This document shows, one piece after another, positions 57,713 to 64,000 of a DNA stretch of 64,000 nt (within the stretch, counting starts at the first letter, position 1; every line of letters starts with the position of its first letter). Position numbers and translations under genes: made by a program. The stretch covers positions 14,975,692 to 15,039,691 of the forward strand of contig CM051015.1 in assembly GCA_027704905.1 (NCBI GenBank), given 5' to 3'. Under the pieces are notes generated by a model that saw only the letters and a list, made by a program, of their open reading frames with translations, did no database searches and was not told the DNA's origin. This stretch comes from Muraenolepis orangiensis. Taxonomy: Eukaryota > Chordata > Actinopteri > Gadiformes > Muraenolepididae.

Positions 57713-57937
57713 ATGGCAACAGGTGAAGATGATGTCGTGGCGGAATTATTGTGTGAACCATTTTCAAGACGACCATTTAATGTTAAAATGGACATTATTA
57801 AAAGAGGCCGTCCAACACCTGACAATCTGGAGCTGACTCAAGTAGTCAAAGCAGGTTATGTTCGCCATTTTCAGTGTAGCAACTGGGAACGATCCCCGTG
57901 GCTAACGGGCTCTACTAGCCACAAGAGGCTCTCCTGA
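57713..57937 (+). pseudogene. hAT transposase N-terminal remnant (ZMYM1/TTF-finger-like)
   Basis: Opens MATGEDDVVAELL and carries NVKMDIIKRGRPTPD, VRHFQCSNWERSPWLTGS, the start of the TTF-type zinc-finger region found in ZMYM1-like hAT proteins. It breaks there; LLFGTDKRAGNW follows in another frame. The catalytic domain is missing. Confidence 0.65.
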
Positions 57938-58262
57938 GGGAGTGTTGCTATTTGGGACCGACAAGAGAGCAGGGAATTGGAACTTATTTTGGATCTGAAA
58001 AGCGATCATCTTTATGACCTGATGGTGGTCGAACCATTCATCCAGAAGGACAGGAGAATGGATTTGGTCTTTAAGTGAACATCATTGGTGAGTGAGACTC
58101 ATTTGTCTTTGCTGGTTTTCTCTCAGTGTTGCGTCTCGTTGAGCTGGTTGGTGCATTTTGTTTCCACACACTTGTTGACTGATTAGTTAATGGCTGTCTT
58201 GGGTTTGTTAAGCATTGTTGTGCATTTGAATTGAGAGTTTTGACTTGATCTTTCTTTGCATC

Positions 58263-58492
58263 GCTTAACGTGAAAAGACTTAACGTAACTAAGAGTTACA
58301 AAACCACGATCAATAATCACCTAATTTGCATATGTTTTGTCATTAGCACTTTCACCTTTTCACTTTCATTTTGACAGGTGAAAGTGCTAATGACAAGACA
58401 TATGCCAGAGACATTTGGTGATTATTGATCGCTATTTTGGAACTTAAAGTTCCAAAGTTACGTTAAGCCTTTTCACGTCAAGCGTGTTAGAC
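58263..58492. repeat. Long imperfect hairpin inside the hAT
   Basis: Left arm (CTTAACGTGAAAAG, GATCAATAATCACC, GTCATTAGCACTTTCACC) is mirrored by GGTGAAAGTGCTAATGAC, GGTGATTATTGATC and CTTTTCACGTCAAG, about 100 bp per arm around a 16-bp centre. Confidence 0.85.
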
Positions 58493-58692
58493 TGTCCCTT
58501 TAACCGATAGCCTGTGTGTGGTGGTCTGTGGTGGGCTGTTACTTCACTACATGGTACACTTGGAAATTGGCTGCGACAATCTGATCTGCCTAACTGAGAT
58601 AAGGCATAAAGTGACTCCTCCGTGACGTCCGTCTGACTAGAACAACTGAATTTTCGAATGGTGGTGGTGATGGTGGGGGTGGTGGTCTACAG

Positions 58693-58984
58693 CAGGGGTT
58701 CCCAAAGTGGGGGTCGCGGGACCCCGAGGAGGGGGGGGGGGGGTCGCGAGATGATTTCAGAATCCTCTTGATGTGACCATGAGGTTTTTATTGTTAATAA
58801 TAACGTGTGCATAGATATTTTTATATATGTACGGGTGACGAAAAATGAATTTTGATTCCGACAGATTCACGACAGTATCATTTGGAGCTGAAAAAAAAGC
58901 CACACACAATTTTCAATATCACGATTCCCCCCCCCCCGGTCTGTTATGTTGGGGGTCGCGGGCTGAAAAGTTGTGGAACCCCTG
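58693..58984. mobile_element. Nested hAT MITE, 292 bp
   Basis: Ends CAGGGGTTCCCAAAG and GTTGTGGAACCCCTG, flanked by an exact 8-bp duplication GTCTACAG (58685-58692, 58985-58992). Internal G- and C-homopolymers. No coding sequence. Confidence 0.88.
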
Positions 58985-59034
58985 GTCTACAGAAGGTCCA
59001 GTTGTGACAGACACGCTTCGCCACTGATATATAG

Positions 59035-59335
59035 ATATATATAGATATACATACAGGTAAGTATACAAGTATCAACAGGTAGTTAGCAGGGGTATGCAGT
59101 TATATCAACAGGATAAATATATATACATGTATGCAAGTATGTGAGCAGGGGTATGCAGTTATATCAACAGTTGAAGATAAATTGATATACGGTAAGTACA
59201 GTAACAATGTACATGGCTATCATACAGGTATGTAAACAATAAATATGTAAACTATAGGTAGAGGTAGGGAGTTATGATTACAGTGCAAGGCAGTTGAAGA
59301 CATTGATGGTGATAGGATATAGTTTCACTCGTAGT
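59035..59335 (-). mobile_element. Continuation of the split non-LTR tail
   Basis: Repeats of GCAGGGGTATGCAGTTATAT and CAACAGGTA-like sequence, the reverse of the 31405-31620 unit (GATATACTACCTGCATACCC). Confidence 0.6.
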
Positions 59336-60110
59336 GGCTGGCCTATTAACTTTGGTCCATGTGGCTCTGTCCCGCCCCTTTTCCCTTCAGCTGTTGGCTG
59401 TCACCTGTCAATCAGACACTGCGTGCGGAGAGAGATACATGTGGAGCGAAGCTAGGCTAGGCAAGTTGTTTGTGTGGCAAAATGGTGGTACCTAAACACG
59501 CTACAAAGCGTAAGGCTGGTGCTGAAAAGCAAAGGGAGAGAATAATTTAGAGAAAGAGAACAATTTAGACACATTAGTATGAACGTTTTTCGTTCCATAC
59601 TTTGTGAGGAAAACGACAAATTCCAGCATCTGACTAACCGGCTGAATGCAAAGAAGCTTTGTAAGTCGTCATCGAACTAACTATGAATTGAATCTCAAAG
59701 CTATCTGGTTCAGCATGGTAAGTATAGTAGTAAAGAAATATATGCATTGCAAAAGTATTTATAGTCTTTGTCTTGGCAAGCCCACATTAACTCGTGTTTA
59801 GTATGTGCATGCCATGACTTCCTGATGTCTGTGATCCATCAACTTCTAAATATCCTATTTTCAAGTACTCTTAAAAGCAATATGATAACCTCTCTGTTTT
59901 TGAATGGGTGTCTATTGGAATTGGGTGGGGGGGGGGGACTAGATTCAATTTGGTTGAGGGACTAGTTGGTGTTCCATCAAGGTACAGGCACTGCAAATAG
60001 CGACTGGGCCTGTATGTTACATAGACACTCAAATCATTTTGTTGTAGGCTCATTGGTGTTACATGAACTCAAAAACTACTCACTAGCTTTTTTAATGTCT
60101 ATTTACTTAT
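59336..60110. other. Unassigned, possible second hAT N-terminus
   Basis: 59482-59550 reads MVVPKHATKRKAGAEKQRER before a stop, similar in feel to hAT transposase starts. No other feature. Confidence 0.3.
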
Positions 60111-60127
60111 ATTACCGTCCTGTAGTT

Positions 60128-60222
60128 TCTGTTGTGGCACTCGCCTTCATCACCTTCTTCATTTGCCAGCTGCTCCTCCACAGCGACCAGAAGATGGACC
60201 TGGAGCAGGTCTCTGACAGGTG
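60128..60222 (+). other. Possible orphan exon: membrane helix plus short coil
   Basis: After a good acceptor (ACCGTCCTGTAG) one frame reads SVVALAFITFFICQLLLHSD then QKMDLEQVSDR, up to a possible donor AG|GTGACT at 60223. It looks like a type II membrane anchor followed by the start of a heptad coil. No partner exon was recognised on either side and it adjoins a tRNA-like SINE, so it may be chance or a gene relic. Confidence 0.25.
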
Positions 60223-60254
60223 ACTGTTACTCTATCATCTCATCGTTGATATGG

Positions 60255-60345
60255 ATGTGTAGTCTAGTGGTTAGGGAGTTCCCCTCTCAGCCAAAATACT
60301 CTGAGTTTGATCCTATTCTGTGTTTACAAAATCATCAAATGGACC
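60255..60345 (+). mobile_element. tRNA-like SINE head
   Basis: GTGTAGTCTAGTGGTTAGGG (A box) and CTCTGAGTTTGATCCT (B box) at tRNA spacing. Not a tRNA gene: stems do not close. Confidence 0.6.
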
Positions 60346-60496
60346 GGATTAAAATTATACTCCATGGCTACTGTGTTTACTATATATATATAATTGTCCT
60401 GGAATTGTGTTTATAAATATGTTTCAAATAAATGTAATTTCTAGAGATCTATAGAGATATATAGATCTATCTATAGAGATATTTATCTATCTATCT

Positions 60497-61060
60497 ATAG
60501 TAAAAAAAAAAAGTATCCAAAGAATGCATCCTAAACTCCATGTCTTAAAGACACTGTATGAATTGAACAGCGGTAGCTTCAGCTTATTTGCGCAGGTGTT
60601 TGACTTTGGGAATGGGTCAACTGGTTTAAAAACTCGATGCATGGCATGGGTGTCATTCCAGAAAGTGAAGTCCGGAAATGATGCTAGCTCTGTGGCGAAC
60701 ATCAGCACATCCTCTAGGAACACAGCAGTCACGTTTTCTGAAAGAAAGAAAAAAGTCAACATTGTGGTTCATTGTTTTAGTGTCTGCATCATCTGAGAAA
60801 TACATAAAAGTTCTAACTATTTACAAATACCTCACAAAAACTCCATGTGTGTCCAAATGTGTTTTGCGTTCTTTCTGCCGCCTGTTGCTTCCTGCTGGAC
60901 TGAGGTCTGGTCTAAACATGGTTTCCATGTCTGCAGTGGTCAGGTTCTTAATAGAGTGACAACAGACAGGCCAGCACACTGGAATGCTCCTGCAGTCCGG
61001 TCAAAAGCTGCAGACTTGCATGTCCATCTTTTAATCTATTCTGAACATTGATCATGTGAA
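60497..61060 (-). pseudogene. HECT-domain (G2E3-like) pseudogene fragment
   Basis: The minus strand holds two blocks of an E3-ligase HECT C-lobe in different frames. The upstream block (about 60840-61060) reads LLTGLQEHSSVLACLLSLY, then a stop, then in another frame NLTTADMETMFRPDLSPAGS followed by NRRQKERKT. The downstream block (60520-60750) reads VTAVFLEDVLMFATELASF and, after a gap, FPKSNTCANKLKLPLFNSY. TxFPxxNTCxNxLxLP is the motif carrying the HECT catalytic cysteine. The frameshift and loss of the middle mark it as decayed. Fish genomes carry many such G2E3-like retro- or transposon-linked copies. Confidence 0.62.
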
Positions 61061-61279
61061 AATTGATCAAAAAAATGTATGCAATTATAAACACTTTTAC
61101 CAAAATGTATTTTGCACCTGCAAAAAAGTTAAATATCAAAGGGATATTTGTTTTCATATTAAACTCACACCTGTAACAAGTGCTCTTGGTTGCAAGACAT
61201 GAGGTACTTGAATCAATATCCTCCATCCAATTGTATAACCAGAAATATATAGAAAATATCAAGTATATCATATTTTTTT

Positions 61280-62005
61280 ATATCCTTGTACCGCATTGTT
61301 TCAACGATTTCTTTGCCACAATGAGAGCAAGACATTCTACTATTTTTAATTCAGTAGTCCGTTGGCGTTATCTTCTTCACTGGCGGCAGTATAGCTCAGG
61401 AGGTAGAGCTGTCGCCTCACAACCGAAAGGTCACTGGTTCGATCCCGCGGCTCCTCCTAGCAAAAACTGTCGGTCTCCTTGAGCAAGACACCCTAACCCT
61501 AACTGCTCCTGACGTGCTGGCTGTCTCCTTGCATGGCTGACTATGCCGTCGGTGTATGAATGGGTGATGTGAGGCATGACTTGTAAAGCGCTTTGGATAA
61601 CAGTGATTATTATTATTTGTGCGACCACATAAAAAATACTTTTGTTCATCTTAAAGTGGCGCCAATCAGCATCGACATGACGGAGACCTACCTTTTCTGG
61701 TTTGAAGTTGTGGTTTCTGACTAGGGAAGTGTTTTTGACTTGTGGGTGTGTTTCTGACTTGTGGATGTGTTTTTGACTTGTGGGTGTGTTTGACTTGTGG
61801 GTGTGTTTTTGACTTGTGGGTGTATTTATGACTTGTGGATGTGTTTTTGACTTGTGGGTGTGTTTATGACTTGTGGGTGTGTTTATGACTTGTGGGTGTG
61901 TTTCTGACTTGTGGGTGTGTTTCATGTTCTGTCATTGTGGTTTTTGATTTTGGTGTATGTGTTTTGTGATTTGGAGTTGTTTTCTTATTGTGTTTGTGGT
62001 TAGCA
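61280..62005. repeat. Minisatellite-bearing repeat, copy B (inverted)
   Basis: Reverse complement of copy A: TTTCTTTGCCACAATG, AAAATACTTTTGTTCATCTT, ten copies of TGACTTGTGGGTGTGTTTT (61737-61923), then TTGTGTTTGTGGTTAG. Interrupted by a SINE at 61381-61612. Confidence 0.85.
61381..61612 (+). mobile_element. tRNA-headed SINE, full-length
   Basis: Best copy in the window: A box TAGCTCAGGAGGTAGAGC, B box GGTTCGATCCC, body GACGTGCTGGCTGTCTCCTT and tail CTTGTAAAGCGCTTTGGATA then TTATTATTATT. Inserted in copy B of the inverted repeat pair; copy A has the empty site. Confidence 0.85.
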
Positions 62006-63050
62006 ACTGTATATAGTTATATCGTTTTGTATGTACTGGTTCTGATACGTTCACCTGTCGTTGCTGTTGCAAGCTTCACTACTGCCACTGTATTACCTTT
62101 CATGTTTGGAAGTAAACGTTTAGAATCGACAACCTGTCTACCGTCTCCTCCACAGTACCTTTTACAGCTGACAAAGAAATAAGAAGACATTGAATAATCA
62201 CTGCTTTAAAGTCTTAGAAAAATCTCTGTGGACCGAGGCATTTTCAGAATAGACATTAACAATCAGTAGTATTGATAAACATTGAATTCATCTTTACCTG
62301 ACCAAATGACCACATTGGTGCTGTGCACCTGAAATGGTTGCAAATGTGTAACATTTGAGCGGTTAGTTCTGTGAACACATGTGCTCTATATTATATAAAT
62401 ACTGTATTTTCAAGGTTTGCCGGTTAGGATAGTGGTAATGGATTGTTCCAGGTTGGATCAATGTCTGCAGCCAACCAATAGGCATCCGAGAGGAAGATGC
62501 CCCCCCTCCTTCCCCTACCAACTCCTTAATGAGCCGTCTCAGTATTCACTGGGTCGTGACAAACCTAAGTGCTAACTATGTTTATCATGTGATGAACAAG
62601 GCTACTGCAAGGGCCTAGAGCAGGACTCAAGTGACATTTGAAATGAAATAAAGGCACGTGGAGTGTGTTTTCATATATGGATGCCTACATTATTCCTAAC
62701 CTAATCTTTAAAGTAATAATATTAGAGTCCATTATAGTAGTCAAAAATAACTATGCTCTCAGAATGAAAAAATAATACATCATTATTTCATTACCCTGGT
62801 GTTACCGAGCTCACTTATCTAAGTTGTTATAATAAACAAATGAAACAAAATACAATAAACATAATTCCATTGAGCCAGAGCACTGAGTCTTCTTCACACC
62901 ACCTTGTGTCACTAATCCCAAAGTCAATGCTTCCTACGTGCGAAAATCATGACATCACATGACCACTTCTCCCCAGCCTCGGCCGCCGTGTTTCCCAGCC
63001 TCAAAATACATTGGCTGACTGCGGAAGGCCCGAAGTATTGCGTAACAACG
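62006..63050. other. Intergenic, no gene seen
   Basis: No exon or element recognised. It would contain the 3'UTR of the minus-strand S9 gene. Confidence 0.5.
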
Positions 63051-63058
63051 AGGGCGGG

Positions 63059-63202
63059 TTAGAATGAGTCTTCTTCGTTGGTCCGCCAGGTGCGTACTTC
63101 CTCCTTCTCCGTGAAGCACTTTCTGAAGAAGCTCAGCAGCGAGTTCAGCATGTAGCGCCGGCTGGCATCAGAAGCGATGACATGGCCTTCATCCGGAAAT
63201 AT
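63059..63202 (-). CDS. Terminal exon of a second S9B/DPP-family gene
   Basis: On the minus strand, acceptor CTCCTTTAG precedes 47 codons and a TAA. The peptide begins IFPDEGHVIASDASRRYMLN, continues SLLSFFRKCFTEKEEV and ends NEEDSF. It matches the last exon of dpp10 in intron phase (0), length (47 versus 46 residues), the DEGH histidine motif and the FF-x2-CF helix end. The gene would run in from beyond 64000, tail to tail with dpp10. I cannot tell which DPP/FAP-like member it is; the long charged C-terminus is not one I recognise. The preceding exon is not in the window. Confidence 0.68.
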   Translation of the reverse strand: MFPDEGHVIASDASRRYMLNSLLSFFRKCFTEKEEVRTWRTNEEDSF

Positions 63203-64000
63203 CTAAAGGAGCACGCAACACAGTTTAAACATTGTTTTTTTTTATATATAAAAAAAAAAAGCCCAAACAAGCCTGTTGTTTGTCAGAACCACAACAGAAC
63301 CAAATAAATGCGGGGAGAGATGGTGTCCACACGGTTTACCGAGTGACAGGCCGCTTGTGCTCCGGGCTCAACACAAAGAGACGTGTTCTCTCTAGCCTGT
63401 CCGCCTGTCAAGCGCAGTAGCGGGAGCGAGGCGAGAGGGTAATGGCAGGGTGGAGGATATCGGTAACAAGAGCTGCCCTCCACCACTCTGCTCCTCCACT
63501 CGCTACTCCGAGGGGAAGCAGGGGCAGAACCACACCCCTGTGACATCCACAACAGACAGACTAGAACCCTCCTCACTGTTGTTCTACACTGTTCTACGCT
63601 TTTTACTGGGTTCTTTTGATTGGTGCATATTTATCTGGTGAAAGATAAGTGCCAGATTTGACACGCACGCCCACGCACACACTGCTACATTCGGTTGTAC
63701 GTTACCGTGATCTATCAGACGTGCTGGTGGAGTCTTGAGCGGTTCACTAACAGTGTGATATGTGTGACTCTGTTTTGGAGATGTATACTGTGGGAGGGAA
63801 TGGGGAGTAAGCATTCCAATGTACTTGTGTATCTTGTATCTTGTGACGTCTAAATGGCCTTTTTTTCCTTCGTCTTACCTGGAATTGTGTCTAATTGTCT
63901 AACAAGAACTCTCTGGTGTACCCTGGCTCCTTATTATTTTCTTAAGGGAAATACTTTGGAAAGGTTGTGCTTCCACTGGGGGTCTGGAAGTGATTGATGA
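63203..64000. other. Likely last intron of the minus-strand S9 gene
   Basis: No exon matching the expected penultimate DPP exon (of the NVHFQHT type) is visible, so this is probably intron up to the window edge. Confidence 0.4.

Larger units (their letters stand above)
57194..59026 (+). mobile_element. hAT transposon, 1833 bp, with 8-bp target duplication
   Basis: Ends CAGTGGTGAAGCGT and, reverse-complemented, CAGTGGCGAAGCGT (one mismatch in 14). Flanked exactly by ATATATAG at 57186-57193 and 59027-59034, the 8-bp duplication expected of hAT. Contains a transposase remnant (57713-57937), a long hairpin (58263-58492) and a nested hAT MITE (58693-58984). Clearly non-autonomous now. Confidence 0.88.

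Noticed and set aside
61381..61450. tRNA gene candidate
   Set aside because: A and B boxes are present, but the sequence continues into a SINE body seen at several sites and the cloverleaf does not close.

Overview
The window reads as vertebrate, most likely teleost fish, nuclear DNA. Coding sequence lies in short exons with GT-AG (one GC-AG) introns, buried in microsatellites, minisatellites, tRNA-headed SINEs, an L2-like LINE, LTR-like insertions and hAT transposons of the kind common in fish genomes. There are no prokaryotic genes, rRNA genes or CRISPR arrays. All family names come from reading the translations by eye; no database search was possible.

The backbone is one plus-strand gene, dpp10 (inactive dipeptidyl peptidase 10, a DPP-like auxiliary subunit of Kv4 potassium channels). 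I could place 23 consecutive exons between 22277 and 53668. Spliced, they give 2123 nt in one unbroken frame, about 707 residues, ending in a nine-glutamate tail and a TAG. Human DPP10 is about 796 residues, so only the cytoplasmic tail, the membrane anchor and the first part of the ectodomain are missing; they must lie 5' of the window or in exons I failed to see. The catalytic serine position is glycine, as in DPP10. A 3'UTR of up to about 1.9 kb follows, with four AATAAA signals and three Pumilio-type UGUACAUA sites.

Layout: 1-22276 is 5' intron (or upstream) sequence holding TG/CT/AT/CA arrays, two large inverted-repeat (foldback) structures (3.8-5.7 kb), an LTR-like element nested in another inside a minisatellite (6.5-8.1 kb), a 5'-truncated L2-like LINE with a SINE inserted in it (10.0-12.3 kb), a second LINE tail (17.9-18.6 kb) and several SINE/MITE copies. 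22277-53668 is the dpp10 exon-intron region. 53669-55565 is the 3'UTR. 55566-64000 is a transposon-rich convergent intergenic region: an intact-ended 1.83 kb hAT with its own nested hAT MITE (57194-59026), a frameshifted HECT-domain (G2E3-like) pseudogene on the minus strand (60.5-61.1 kb), an inverted pair of a minisatellite-bearing repeat (56.2-56.8 and 61.3-62.0 kb), and at 63059-63202 the minus-strand terminal exon of a second S9B/DPP-family peptidase-like gene, tail to tail with dpp10.

The most unusual theme is that tandem repeats repeatedly include or abut dpp10 splice sites: the exon 10 donor is copied 17 times at 31-bp spacing, the exon 8 acceptor with the first exon bases is present three times at 42-bp spacing, the 3' end of exon 6 is echoed through its intron, the exon 21 acceptor sits at the edge of a 42-bp repeat, and the exon 7 acceptor has a roughly 160-nt UG tract where a pyrimidine tract should be.
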